This document shows positions 43,643 to 52,179 of a DNA stretch of 64,000 nucleotides, in pieces. This DNA comes from Brevibacillus migulae (GTDB taxonomy: Bacteria; Bacillota; Bacilli; Brevibacillales; Brevibacillaceae). The first letter of the stretch is position 1. Every line of letters starts with the position of its first letter. A program made the position numbers and the translations under genes. The notes under the pieces are model-generated. The model saw nothing but the letters and a program-made list of their open reading frames with translations, ran no database searches and was not told where the DNA came from. Location of the stretch: the NCBI RefSeq assembly GCF_004521915.1, contig NZ_SDKD01000002.1, positions 248,862-312,861 of the forward strand, in the 5' to 3' direction.

Positions 43643-44977
43643 GTGATCCGTCAATACAGAAGACAATGGATGGGATGTCTGCTTTTGCTCATCACAGCGC
43701 TGACTGTGACGTCAGCACCGTTTCAAACCCTCTCTTCCGTACCGAGAGAATTGCGTCTGTTTGAGGGGTCTTTGCAGCAGTTGCAAGTTTCGATGCCGGT
43801 CATGGGAACGCTGGTGAATAGTAATCCGGAAATCGTTTCGGTGAACGGAAACAAAGCTCGCGAAGTTTCCGTCGACCTCAGCAAACCGCTTTCCGTCGAA
43901 CCCAAAAGGGCTGGAGAAGCAAAGCTACAGCTAAAGTGGCACCATATCCCACTCAAAGCGATGAAAGTGAACGTGTTGCCTGACTTACGGGTAGTACCAG
44001 GTGGTCAATCAATCGGGGTGAAAATGCAAACAGCGGGTGTGTTAGTGGTTGGACATCATTTGGTGGATTCGGGAACAGAGAAATATTCCCCTGGAGAGCG
44101 TTCTGGCATACATGTAGGGGATATGATCATTCGCATGAACGATATGTACATCAATGATATGAACGATGTCAAAAAAATGGTCAATGAAGCCGGACAAAAA
44201 AATGAACCAATGCAGTTGCTGGTTGTGCGTGGAAAGGAAAAGCTGAGCTTAACCTTGATGCCGGCCAAGGACAAAAAGGATCAGGAATACCGCATGGGTC
44301 TGTATATCCGCGATTCAGCGGCTGGCGTGGGTACTCTGACCTTTTATGAGCCAAAAACGGGGACGTATGGAGCACTGGGTCATGTCATCTCGGATATGGA
44401 TACGGGACAAGCCATCGTAGTGGGAGACGGACAGATTGTCCAGGCGAGTGTCACTTCCATTGAAAAAGGCGAGAGCGGCAATCCTGGTGAAAAGCTTGCC
44501 CGTTTTTACAATGAAAGTGAAGTGCTCGGCAACATTACCAAAAACACGCCATTTGGGATATTCGGCCGGATGAAAACAAAACCAAAGCGCAGCGTATATC
44601 AGGACGCGATCCCCGTAGCCTTGGCCGAACAAGTCAAAGAAGGGCCGGCAAAAATCTTGACGGTCGTCGATGGCCAAAAGGTAGAGGAATTCGATATCCA
44701 AATCGTCAATGTGGTGAAGCAGCATTTCCCAGCAACCAAAGGGATGATCATCAAGATCACCGATAAACGATTGCTGGAGCGAACAGGCGGCATCGTACAA
44801 GGAATGAGCGGCAGCCCGATCATCCAAAATGGCAAGCTGGTAGGGGCGGTGACCCATGTATTCGTCAATGATCCTACCTCGGGCTACGGCTGTTTCATCG
44901 AATGGATGCTCCAAGACGCCGGCATCCCCGTCCGCCAGTCGCCCTCGACACAAAAGGCCAATGAAGAAGCAGCATAG
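43643..44977 (+). CDS. spoIVB: SpoIVB serine peptidase
   Basis: Forespore-secreted PDZ serine protease (444 residues) that cleaves SpoIVFA and triggers pro-sigma-K processing. An N-terminal anchor/signal ([17 protein letters not shown]), a PDZ domain (about 130-210, with [20 protein letters not shown]) and the S55 peptidase domain follow. The catalytic histidine is in [10 protein letters not shown] and the serine in [17 protein letters not shown]. The GTG at 43643 follows TAGGAGTG by eight bases; a TTG at 43637 is too close. A terminator separates it from spo0A. Confidence 0.96.
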   Translation: MIRQYRRQWMGCLLLLITALTVTSAPFQTLSSVPRELRLFEGSLQQLQVSMPVMGTLVNSNPEIVSVNGNKAREVSVDLSKPLSVEPKRAGEAKLQLKWHHIPLKAMKVNVLPDLRVVPGGQSIGVKMQTAGVLVVGHHLVDSGTEKYSPGERSGIHVGDMIIRMNDMYINDMNDVKKMVNEAGQKNEPMQLLVVRGKEKLSLTLMPAKDKKDQEYRMGLYIRDSAAGVGTLTFYEPKTGTYGALGHVISDMDTGQAIVVGDGQIVQASVTSIEKGESGNPGEKLARFYNESEVLGNITKNTPFGIFGRMKTKPKRSVYQDAIPVALAEQVKEGPAKILTVVDGQKVEEFDIQIVNVVKQHFPATKGMIIKITDKRLLERTGGIVQGMSGSPIIQNGKLVGAVTHVFVNDPTSGYGCFIEWMLQDAGIPVRQSPSTQKANEEAA

Positions 44978-44985
44978 CTGGATTA

Positions 44986-45018
44986 CGCCGTCCCTTTTGT
45001 TGGACGGCCGCTTTTTTT
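44986..45018 (+). terminator. Intrinsic terminator after spoIVB
   Basis: GCCGTCC pairs with GGACGGC around an eight-base loop, followed shortly by seven T. Confidence 0.88.
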
Positions 45019-45083
45019 GTCGAAATGTGAGAAAAATCATGCAATCTTTCGTCATTGGCAGGAACTGCTTTTGGCTTGTCGAA
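45018..45083 (+). promoter_or_regulatory. Two 0A boxes upstream of spo0A
   Basis: TGTCGAA occurs twice in the same orientation, at 45018-45024 and 45077-45083, both perfect matches to the Spo0A box. They lie 159-224 bases upstream of the spo0A start, consistent with autoregulation as in B. subtilis. I could not place a convincing sigma-H promoter. Confidence 0.7.
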
Positions 45084-45241
45084 TCCTTTTACGAGGAAAG
45101 TTGAGAAGGCTATCAGGCAATCATTTTCCATAACATCTTAGGTCCAACCTCAAAAGTCTTTTCATCTGAAATGGAGCAGAAAACGAGTGAACCGTTTTTC
45201 GGTGTAACGCAGACGACCAGGATTGTAAGGAGGAAGTTATT

Positions 45242-46030
45242 TTGAGCCGGATTAAAATTGTTTTGGCGGATGACAATCGTGACTTTGTAAGTTTATTGGA
45301 AGAGTATTTGAGCAATCAAAGTGATATGGAAGTTGTGGGTGTCGCTTATAATGGCAACGATGTCATAAAGTATCTGCAGGATCGAGTTCCTGATATCCTG
45401 ATCTTGGATATAATCATGCCTCATCTGGATGGCTTGGCAGTCTTGGAGCAAATTCAAGCGATGCGCCTCTCTCCACAACCGAAAATCATCATGCTGACTG
45501 CTTTCGGCCAAGAGGAAATCACTAAGAAAGCAGTGGAGCTGGGGGCCGCCTATTATATTCTGAAACCATTTGACATGGAGATTCTTGCCCAACGTATTCG
45601 CCAGATCATGAGCAGCAAAGCATCGGTTCCTTTTGTGTCCACCATGAAGCCGGTTTCCAACTTGGCGGTCAAAGGACGCAACCTCGATGCTTCCATCACC
45701 AACATCATTCATGAGATCGGCGTACCTGCTCATATCAAGGGCTACCTGTATCTGCGTGAAGCCATTACGATGGTATACAATGACGTGGAGCTGCTGGGTT
45801 CGATCACGAAGGTCCTCTACCCGGACATCGCGAAGAAATTCAACACCACGGCAAGCCGCGTAGAGCGGGCGATCCGCCATGCGATCGAAGTGGCCTGGTC
45901 ACGCGGTAATCTCGATTCGATCTCCAATCTGTTCGGCTACACCATCTCCAATACAAAAGCGAAGCCGACCAACAGCGAATTCATCGCAATGGTGGCGGAT
46001 AAGCTGCGGATTGAGCATAAGGTGAGCTGA
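45242..46030 (+). CDS. spo0A: Sporulation master regulator Spo0A
   Basis: Phosphorelay response regulator of 262 residues controlling entry into sporulation. The receiver domain has the acidic pair D10/D11 (VLADDNRDF), phosphoacceptor D56 ([10 protein letters not shown]) and the lysine in YYILKPFD. The C-terminal effector domain has [20 protein letters not shown] and the recognition segment [20 protein letters not shown]. The start is TTG at 45242, eight bases after AAGGAGGA. Confidence 0.98.
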   Translation: MSRIKIVLADDNRDFVSLLEEYLSNQSDMEVVGVAYNGNDVIKYLQDRVPDILILDIIMPHLDGLAVLEQIQAMRLSPQPKIIMLTAFGQEEITKKAVELGAAYYILKPFDMEILAQRIRQIMSSKASVPFVSTMKPVSNLAVKGRNLDASITNIIHEIGVPAHIKGYLYLREAITMVYNDVELLGSITKVLYPDIAKKFNTTASRVERAIRHAIEVAWSRGNLDSISNLFGYTISNTKAKPTNSEFIAMVADKLRIEHKVS

Positions 46031-46064
46031 CGGTCCATAGCCACCAGAATTGTCAAATGACACA

Positions 46065-46116
46065 AATACCACTTGGTTATGAGTTCTTCGTGAACCATAA
46101 GCAAGTGGTATTTTTT
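46065..46116 (+). terminator. Intrinsic terminator after spo0A
   Basis: AATACCACTTG pairs with CAAGTGGTATT with inner pairing GTTATG/CATAAG, then six T. Confidence 0.85.
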
Positions 46117-46126
46117 ATCGAATATG

Positions 46127-46756
46127 TCATCTCGCCTTGATTTTCCCTTGAAATGTTCGGCGCAGAGAAGTCTTCAAACCCCGGAACCAAAACGGGTCAT
46201 GGTCTTTCATTAGGTACAGATACAGATTCGTCACCCATTTTGATGTTAGCGTAAGGACGATATAGCCTAAAAATAAATGGAGGAAAGTGGTACCTTTATG
46301 TAAAAGAAACATTCCCATACTATCCAAAGCAGGTTTAAACACAAAGGCCAGAAACCCGCTCAGGACGGTCGCAAACAAATAATAATTTTTGCCATGCCGG
46401 ATTGTCCATTGATAGACGAGCATGTAAGCGATGGGGATAAAAGAAACATCTAGGGCAAAGCTCATTGGTCCGGGAAGCGTCTTAAAAGGGTAGCTCCACA
46501 AAGAATGACTGGTTCCATAGCCATCAATGTAGGTAAAAATGACATGTACGCTATATCCATAAAAGCCCAAGAGCAAAGCGCGTCTTCTGTCTAAGGCAAA
46601 GTAGAGGATCACCAAAGGGAGAAGCAGGATAAGCATGTTGAGCCAAAACTGCCAGGTTCCAACTGAATAACGTTGCCAATAATCAAGCCAGGCATTGGTA
46701 AGCTTATCCTGCATGTAATTAAGCTTCATTAAGGCATCCATTTGTCGGTCACTCAA
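46127..46756 (-). CDS. CBO0543-family membrane protein
   Basis: Membrane protein of 209 residues with five or six helices and the family's Trp/Tyr-rich pattern (LDYWQRYSVGTWQFWLN, HVIFTYIDGYG, SLWSYPFKTLPGPMSF). CBO0543-type proteins are common in spore formers, but their function is unknown. The probable start is TTG at 46756, nine bases after AGGAG; a reading from 46855 would translate the leader. It faces the spo0A terminator. Confidence 0.7.
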   Translation of the reverse strand: MSDRQMDALMKLNYMQDKLTNAWLDYWQRYSVGTWQFWLNMLILLLPLVILYFALDRRRALLLGFYGYSVHVIFTYIDGYGTSHSLWSYPFKTLPGPMSFALDVSFIPIAYMLVYQWTIRHGKNYYLFATVLSGFLAFVFKPALDSMGMFLLHKGTTFLHLFLGYIVLTLTSKWVTNLYLYLMKDHDPFWFRGLKTSLRRTFQGKIKAR

Positions 46757-46853
46757 AACAAACAACTCCTTTATTGCGACCGCACAGCCGCAAGCCTGTT
46801 TACAATAATTTGCCCATGATGGCAGGAGCTTATGAAGAGTGTTGACTGATGCC

Positions 46854-46896
46854 AAAAAAGGGCTTCTATTCCACTGGAAAGGAAGAAAAGCCCTTG
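46854..46896 (-). terminator. Orphan intrinsic terminator on the minus strand
   Basis: AAGGGCTTC...TTCC pairs with GGAA...GAAG and AAGCCCTT around an ACT loop, and the minus strand continues TTTTTT. No minus-strand gene lies directly upstream (46897-47304 has only a plus-strand gene), so it may be an attenuator in the leader of the CBO0543 gene or the end of a small RNA. Confidence 0.6.
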
Positions 46897-47017
46897 CATA
46901 ATTGGTAATTGATTAGGAAATTTGTAGCAATTCTGTAAAAGTAAATGTTACAATATAACCACATATCCGATTTACCAATGAAGAGAGTTTGGTTCAAAGG
47001 TCAGTGAGGCGATGGAA

Positions 47018-47293
47018 ATGCTTACCAAACAACTGAAAAATAAACTAGCCTTATCCAGTATCCTTGCATTGCTATTGTCACCCATTGCGATCATGCTGGC
47101 GGCTTACTCTTCAGAAAATACAGGACGGTCGCTTGTTAGCCCTATTATTTTTTTCTTGATTGTTTGCTCGATCCCCTATTTACCCATTTTGTTTTTATAT
47201 GAAAACAAACTCCAGCTAAGGGTGCTATCATTTGTGGTACCGGTTGTGGGGTGGGTTCTAATGTGGTCAGCATATTTGCTGCTCATGCAGTAG
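47018..47293 (+). CDS. Hypothetical three-helix membrane protein
   Basis: Protein of 91 residues with three hydrophobic segments (about 10-30, 43-60 and 68-90) and short charged loops. I recognise no family. The ATG at 47018 is eight bases after GAGG; an ATG at 47012 is too close. The gene lies between two minus-strand genes and has no visible partner. The good ribosome binding site argues that it is real. Confidence 0.55.
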   Translation: MLTKQLKNKLALSSILALLLSPIAIMLAAYSSENTGRSLVSPIIFFLIVCSIPYLPILFLYENKLQLRVLSFVVPVVGWVLMWSAYLLLMQ

Positions 47294-47304
47294 GTAGATG
47301 CTGC

Positions 47305-48072
47305 CTACGGCTTATACGCGATAAACTGTACGCGGCTATAATCCACGATCCATTGTCCTTCCCGATATAAAGACGCTTCTAATGCTGAAGCAATTTCCTC
47401 GAACGCTTGGCTCTTTTCTTGAGCGGTACAGTCCGTAAAAAAAGGAGCGGCAAAGACATTCAGCCAATGAATGATGGCTTGCTCACCGCCAGCCAGCGGG
47501 GTAGGTCGGTCAAAGTGGCGCGCATAAGTAACCCGGAACCCCTGCCCTTCAAGCAAACCACTATACTCTCCAATTGTCGGAAAATACCACGGATTACGCT
47601 CGACAGCATCCATACCGTGTCTTTCAAAAAAATGGACAACCGCTTGGTACACGGCATGGATGTTCCCTTTGCCGCCAAATTCGGCGACGAACCGCCCGCC
47701 TGAACGCAGCGTCATCCAGATCGATGCGATGGTCTGTTCCGGTTGTTTCATCCAATGGAGTGCTGCGTTTGAAAAGACCGCATCATATTGCTCAGGCGTG
47801 GAAAAGGTCTGCGCATCGGCCACGCTGAAGGTATGAGAAGGATATTTTTGGCGAGCTTGCTGGATCATGGATTCAGACATATCAATCCCGTGCACGAATG
47901 CCCCGCGATCTTGAATAATAGCCGCCAAGTCACCTGTCCCGCACCCGAGATCTAGTACTTTTTCCCCTTTTTGCACTTCCAAAAGCTCAAAAATGTTTTT
48001 TCCTAGTTCGGAAACAAACGACAATTTGTTATCATAGGTAGTGGCATCCCACATCTTGTCTGATTGGCTCAT
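47305..48072 (-). CDS. Class I SAM-dependent methyltransferase
   Basis: Methyltransferase of 255 residues with the SAM motif VLDLGCGTGDLAAIIQ, the acidic end of strand 2 VHGIDMSESMIQQA and FSNAALHWMKQPEQ after motif III. The overall pattern resembles trans-aconitate 2-methyltransferase-like and methyltransf_11 proteins; the substrate cannot be assigned. Monocistronic on the minus strand. Confidence 0.85.
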   Translation of the reverse strand: MSQSDKMWDATTYDNKLSFVSELGKNIFELLEVQKGEKVLDLGCGTGDLAAIIQDRGAFVHGIDMSESMIQQARQKYPSHTFSVADAQTFSTPEQYDAVFSNAALHWMKQPEQTIASIWMTLRSGGRFVAEFGGKGNIHAVYQAVVHFFERHGMDAVERNPWYFPTIGEYSGLLEGQGFRVTYARHFDRPTPLAGGEQAIIHWLNVFAAPFFTDCTAQEKSQAFEEIASALEASLYREGQWIVDYSRVQFIAYKP

Positions 48073-48197
48073 TTGTCATCATCCTTTTCAACTTGTTGAT
48101 CTTGTTGTAACAGAGGTGATGTGATAAGTCCAATCTATAAAGGTTATGATCTCGATTGGTTTTGCCTATACATAAAGACAAAAGGACGGTGGAGTAC

Positions 48198-48764
48198 ATG
48201 AGCATGCTGCAATCCATTTTGACGTTTAACGAACATTTTGTAGCGGATCGAGAATATGAAAAATATCAGACAGACAAGTTTCCAGGTAAGCGCATTGTCG
48301 TTTTGTCCTGCATGGATACGCGCTTGGTGGAGCTTCTGCCAAAAGCGATGGATTTGCGGAATGGAGATTTCAAACATGTGAAAAGCGCGGGTGCAATCGT
48401 ATCACATCCGTTTGGCAGTGTGATGCGCAGTATTTTGGTGGCAATCTATGAGCTGAATGCAGATGAGGTACTGGTCGTGGGACATTACGACTGTGGGATG
48501 AGCGCCATTAATCCGGAAGCATTTTTAAATAAAGTCATTGCGCGGGGGGTTCAGCAGGAAACGATCGATGTGCTGAAAAACTCAGGCATTCATTTGGACA
48601 AATGGCTGCGTGGCTTTAATGATGTGACCGATAGCGTGAAAAACAGCGTAGACATGATACGCAACCACCCGCTGATTACCAAGGATATACCGGTGCATGG
48701 TCTGATTATTGATCCGGTGACAGGAAAGCTCGACCTGGTAGCAAACGGGTATGAAGCAAGATGA
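48198..48764 (+). CDS. ytiB: Beta-carbonic anhydrase (YtiB type)
   Basis: Zinc enzyme of 188 residues interconverting CO2 and bicarbonate. Zinc ligands: C in VVLSCMDTRLVE with its Asp/Arg dyad, and H/C in VVGHYDCGM. KSAGAIVSHPFGSVMRSILV is standard for the short bacterial clade. The ATG at 48198 or 48204 could start it (GGAG at 48191); a reading from 48156 lacks a site. It overlaps the following gene by 14 bases. Confidence 0.9.
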   Translation: MSMLQSILTFNEHFVADREYEKYQTDKFPGKRIVVLSCMDTRLVELLPKAMDLRNGDFKHVKSAGAIVSHPFGSVMRSILVAIYELNADEVLVVGHYDCGMSAINPEAFLNKVIARGVQQETIDVLKNSGIHLDKWLRGFNDVTDSVKNSVDMIRNHPLITKDIPVHGLIIDPVTGKLDLVANGYEAR

Positions 48765-49605
48765 CCCAAAGCTAGGCAAATTGGTATTGGAACTCATCGG
48801 GAAATGGCTGGATCGCATTGGCATTTTCGCGTTTTTCCCGGAAAGAGACAGATTGGAAGTCCATGAGATGAAGCTTTCGCTGCCGCGTTTGCCGCATTCT
48901 TTTGAAGGTTTTCGGATCTGTCATTTCACAGATTTGCATGTGGGTCACTATCTGGATGAAGTCGGATTGACACGTCTGGTGGAAACCATTACTTCTTGTG
49001 AACCCGATCTGATCTGTTTTACAGGGGATCTTGTCGACAAGGATGTAAACTCACTCGAGGAAGCGATGCCGTTTTTGCAGAATCTGAAAGCCCCTGCCGG
49101 AAAATTTGCGGTCCTTGGAAACCACGATTACCGGACTGATGCAATGGCGGTCATCCAGGCGTGGAAGCAGGCGGGATTCTGTGTGCTGCGCAATCAGCAT
49201 GCGGCTGTCAGCAGAGCGAAAGAAAGGCTGTACATTCTGGGAGTAGATGACGTGCTGTATGGCGATCCGCAGCTGGAAGAGGCTCTGGAAGGAATTCCGG
49301 AGGCTGCTTGCAAAATCTTGCTGGCGCATGAGCCTGATTACGCCAGCACCGCCGCCGCCTATCCGATTGACCTCCAGCTGTCTGGTCATAGCCATGGCGG
49401 ACGAGTACGGCTTCCTGTCGTAGGCCATCTGCTAGTCCCGCAGCTTGGTTCGCTCTATCCTGATGGGTACTATGACGCTGGGGGCAGCGGTTTGCAGGTA
49501 TTTACAAGCAGGGGAGTGGGAACGACCTTGATGCCCGTCCGATTCCTATGTCCGCCACAAATCGCGATGATCACGTTGCAGCGGGTTGCGGATAATGGGC
49601 AATGA
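48751..49605 (+). CDS. Calcineurin-like metallophosphoesterase (YkuE/YaeI type)
   Basis: Metallophosphoesterase of 284 residues with the metal-binding blocks ICHFTDLHVG (DxH), CFTGDLVDKD (GDxxD), FAVLGNHDYRTD (GNHD), LAHEPDY and LSGHSHGGRVRLP (GHxH). The N-terminal part carries no clear signal or helix. Relatives include UDP-sugar and phospholipid phosphodiesterases. Translationally coupled to the carbonic anhydrase by a 14-base overlap; its 3' end overlaps the convergent LysR gene by 35 bases. Confidence 0.88.
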   Translation: MKQDDPKLGKLVLELIGKWLDRIGIFAFFPERDRLEVHEMKLSLPRLPHSFEGFRICHFTDLHVGHYLDEVGLTRLVETITSCEPDLICFTGDLVDKDVNSLEEAMPFLQNLKAPAGKFAVLGNHDYRTDAMAVIQAWKQAGFCVLRNQHAAVSRAKERLYILGVDDVLYGDPQLEEALEGIPEAACKILLAHEPDYASTAAAYPIDLQLSGHSHGGRVRLPVVGHLLVPQLGSLYPDGYYDAGGSGLQVFTSRGVGTTLMPVRFLCPPQIAMITLQRVADNGQ

Positions 49606-50455
49606 TCCAATCGACAAATTGCATAAAGCGAGGGTCATTGGTTTTATGATGGGGATAGGAGATCAGGGTCGGTCGCGTTAATGTGCCCTCGGCGATATCA
49701 TGGGCCACAAGGCTGCCCGTTTCTCTCTCCTGCAAAAAGGTCCGCTCTGGCAGCAAAGTAACCCCGAGGTTTTGCATCACCATTTGTTTGACAGCACGAA
49801 AACTGTCCAATTCCATCATGACTCGCGGATACACCCCATGCTCAGCCAAAAAGCGGTCAACCCGTTGGCGGTATGGGGCTGTTTTATTGCTGAAAGCGAT
49901 CGTCGGTTGATTCCCCCATGCTTGAAATCCCGGGAATTCCGCAGCCCAGGGATGCTTCGGTGAGACCGCGAGCAGAATCCGATCGGCAGGGAGAAAGATT
50001 TGCGCCAGCTGCGGATGATAGACTTCATGTCCGAGAAAGGCGATGTCCGCAGATCCGGTCAAAAGCGCATGAACCGATTCCTCATAAAGCGTGGATCTTA
50101 CATAACAGGTGAACGCGGGATGGGAGCGGCTATAGGCCCCCAATAAACGCGGCAGCTCATAGGAAGCAAATGCTTTTCCGGCCACGATCGAAAGCGTCTC
50201 TTCCAGCTGGTTTTGCTTGTGGAACATCTGCCACTGCTCCAGCATGGCGCTCGCCACCGGGTAAAACCTGCGGCCGAGCGAAGAGAGGCTTACCCCCGAT
50301 TTGGAGCGGATGAACAAGGGGCCGCCCACATGTTTTTCCAACTGCTGCAGCCGGTGTGTGACCGTGGATTGAGCGAGGTAGAGAGACTGGGCCGCTTGAT
50401 TGATCGAACCGTGCTGATGGATGGCAAGAAATACTTCCAGGTTTCCGAGATCCAT
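49571..50455 (-). CDS. LysR-family transcriptional regulator
   Basis: LTTR of 294 residues: N-terminal HTH in LEVFLAIHQHGSINQAAQSL plus STVTHRLQQLEKHVGGPLF, linker helix and periplasmic-binding-like effector domain (about 90-290). The ATG at 50455 follows AAAGGAG by six bases. Divergent from a VOC-methyltransferase pair, which it may control; TTATCG repeats lie between. The effector is unknown. Confidence 0.88.
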   Translation of the reverse strand: MDLGNLEVFLAIHQHGSINQAAQSLYLAQSTVTHRLQQLEKHVGGPLFIRSKSGVSLSSLGRRFYPVASAMLEQWQMFHKQNQLEETLSIVAGKAFASYELPRLLGAYSRSHPAFTCYVRSTLYEESVHALLTGSADIAFLGHEVYHPQLAQIFLPADRILLAVSPKHPWAAEFPGFQAWGNQPTIAFSNKTAPYRQRVDRFLAEHGVYPRVMMELDSFRAVKQMVMQNLGVTLLPERTFLQERETGSLVAHDIAEGTLTRPTLISYPHHKTNDPRFMQFVDWIIAHYPQPAAT

Positions 50456-50481
50456 AGGAGGCTCCTTTGCACGCAAATATG

Positions 50482-50520
50482 TTATCGAATTTATCGTTAA
50501 CTCGTTATCGATATACTATA
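50482..50520. promoter_or_regulatory. TTATCG repeats in the LysR divergent region
   Basis: TTATCG occurs at 50482, 50491 and 50505, the last as part of TATCGATA. LysR regulators bind T-N11-A partial palindromes in such positions; the assignment is by location only. Confidence 0.35.
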
Positions 50521-50568
50521 ACAGCATTCAGGAAAAATCTACTAAAGTAGAGGAAGAGGTGATGAACT

Positions 50569-50940
50569 GTGAGGCAATTCATTCAAGGTTTGGACCATAT
50601 TCAAATAGCAGCACCCCCTGGCTCGGAGGATGCTGCCCGGCATTTTTTCGGAGAGATCCTGGGCATGCCCGAATTGCCAAAACCTGAGCTTCTGCGAAAA
50701 AGAGGGGGCGTCTGGTTTCAATGCGGGCAGCAATCCTTGCATATCGGGATAGAGGAGCTGTTTTCACCCGCGAAAAAAGCACATCCGGCCTTTTGGGTGA
50801 ACGGCTTGGAGCAACTCATTGAACGATTGGAACAGTATCAGGTGCGGGTACGTCGCGATGAAGCGATTCCGGAAATCAATCGCTGCTTTGTTGAGGATCC
50901 ATTCGGCAATCGGATCGAATTGATGGAAAGAAGGTCGTAA
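50569..50940 (+). CDS. VOC (glyoxalase/bleomycin-resistance) family protein
   Basis: Vicinal-oxygen-chelate protein of 123 residues, one full two-module domain: IQGLDHIQIAAPPGSEDAAR, GGVWFQCGQQSLHIGIEE and CFVEDPFGNRIELMER, giving likely metal ligands H and E. The substrate is unknown. GTG start with GAGGTG upstream. Followed after two bases by a methyltransferase gene, so the two are one operon. Confidence 0.85.
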   Translation: MRQFIQGLDHIQIAAPPGSEDAARHFFGEILGMPELPKPELLRKRGGVWFQCGQQSLHIGIEELFSPAKKAHPAFWVNGLEQLIERLEQYQVRVRRDEAIPEINRCFVEDPFGNRIELMERRS

Positions 50941-50942
50941 GC

Positions 50943-51719
50943 ATGGGGATTGATTTTCGCGATGAAAAAAATAAATCGAGCTATATGGGCAGGGAAGTGG
51001 ATCCGAGCTGGCTGGCAACCATTCGGGAACTGGTGGATCCGACCGGAAAAACCGTGCTGGATCTGGGCTGTGGCGGTGGAGTCTACAGTAGGGCGTGGGT
51101 GACGCTCGGAGCCAAGCAGGTGATCGGGATGGACTTTTCACCGGTCATGCTGGACGCGGCTGCGGAATATTGCCGCGGGATCGATCAGCTTCAATTTTAT
51201 CAGGGAGATGCAACCGCTATACCCTGGCCGGAGCAAAGTGTGGACATCGTGTTTGCGCGTGCATTGGTCCATCATCTGGCGGATACACGTCCGTTTGTTG
51301 CAGAGGCTTATCGTGTGTTGAAGCCCGGGGGAGTCATCATTGTACAAGACCGGACACATGCTGATGTAGATATTCCGGGCTCGGCGGAGCACATCCGCGG
51401 CTTCTTCTTTGAATCGTTTCCCCGTTTGCTGGACGTGGAGATGAAGCGGCGTCCCCAGGGTGAACTCATCATAGCCCAAGCGCGGGAAGCTGGTTTTTCA
51501 TCTCTTCGACAATTGACCCTCTGGGAAACGCGCAAGATCTATGCATCGTCGTCTGAGCTGGCCGATGAGCTCAGAAGCAGAAAGGGTCGTTCCATCTTAC
51601 ATGAGCTCGATGACCATGAGGTAGACCAATTGGCTCGTGATGTACAAAGCAAGCTGCCGGAACAAGGGGCGATCACGGAAAAGGATCGCTGGACAATCTG
51701 GTGCGGTGAGCGCACGTAA
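50943..51719 (+). CDS. Class I SAM-dependent methyltransferase (UbiE/COQ5-like)
   Basis: Methyltransferase of 258 residues: VLDLGCGGGVYSRAWVTLG, VIGMDFSPVMLDAA, FARALVHHLADTRPFVAEAY and the post-III LKPGGVIIVQDRTH. The pattern fits UbiE/methyltransf_11 enzymes acting on small molecules; substrate unknown. Two bases after the VOC gene. Confidence 0.85.
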   Translation: MGIDFRDEKNKSSYMGREVDPSWLATIRELVDPTGKTVLDLGCGGGVYSRAWVTLGAKQVIGMDFSPVMLDAAAEYCRGIDQLQFYQGDATAIPWPEQSVDIVFARALVHHLADTRPFVAEAYRVLKPGGVIIVQDRTHADVDIPGSAEHIRGFFFESFPRLLDVEMKRRPQGELIIAQAREAGFSSLRQLTLWETRKIYASSSELADELRSRKGRSILHELDDHEVDQLARDVQSKLPEQGAITEKDRWTIWCGERT

Positions 51720-51891
51720 AGCTGTGATGAAGGGACTGAAAATCGGGTACGATAGGAATAGCACATGGTTGGAATTGTGAATGGTTTGTCACATTTGATG
51801 AAACGACTTGTGTCATGATAGTGAACACATTATAATCAAAAGTGGTATCTTATTCCGGTTCGCTGATATTTGCTCAAAGGAGTGGCAATGT

Positions 51892-52062
51892 ATGAATTTG
51901 TTTAATTACATCGTGATTATCTTAACGTTCTTTATTGCGGCGGGTGTGGTACGTTCGATCAAAGCGGGAAATAAATTTGCCGTAGGTTTTGGCTTGGTTT
52001 CCTTGGCTGTGTTCGTGTTCGCCGATATCTTGATCATTTATTACGCGACGCAAACCATCTAA
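51892..52062 (+). CDS. Two-helix microprotein, unknown
   Basis: Protein of 56 residues with helices at about 4-21 (NYIVIILTFFIAAGVVRS) and 32-52, joined by the basic loop IKAGNKFAVG. I recognise no family. The ATG at 51892 follows AAAGGAG by nine bases, and a very strong terminator follows, which together support a real gene; an in-frame extension to 51808 lacks a site. Confidence 0.6.
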   Translation: MNLFNYIVIILTFFIAAGVVRSIKAGNKFAVGFGLVSLAVFVFADILIIYYATQTI

Positions 52063-52087
52063 CCATATTCAAGCGTTTTCAAAGACA

Positions 52088-52129
52088 AAAGAGACTGTGC
52101 CGAATGGTGCAGTCTCTTTCTCTTTTTTT
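52088..52129 (+). terminator. Strong intrinsic terminator
   Basis: AAAGAGACTGTGCC pairs with GGTGCAGTCTCTTT around a GAAT loop, followed by seven T. Confidence 0.95.
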
Positions 52130-52179
52130 GCATGTTTTCCGGTAATATTTGTCATACTAATTGCTGGAGGTGGGCATTC

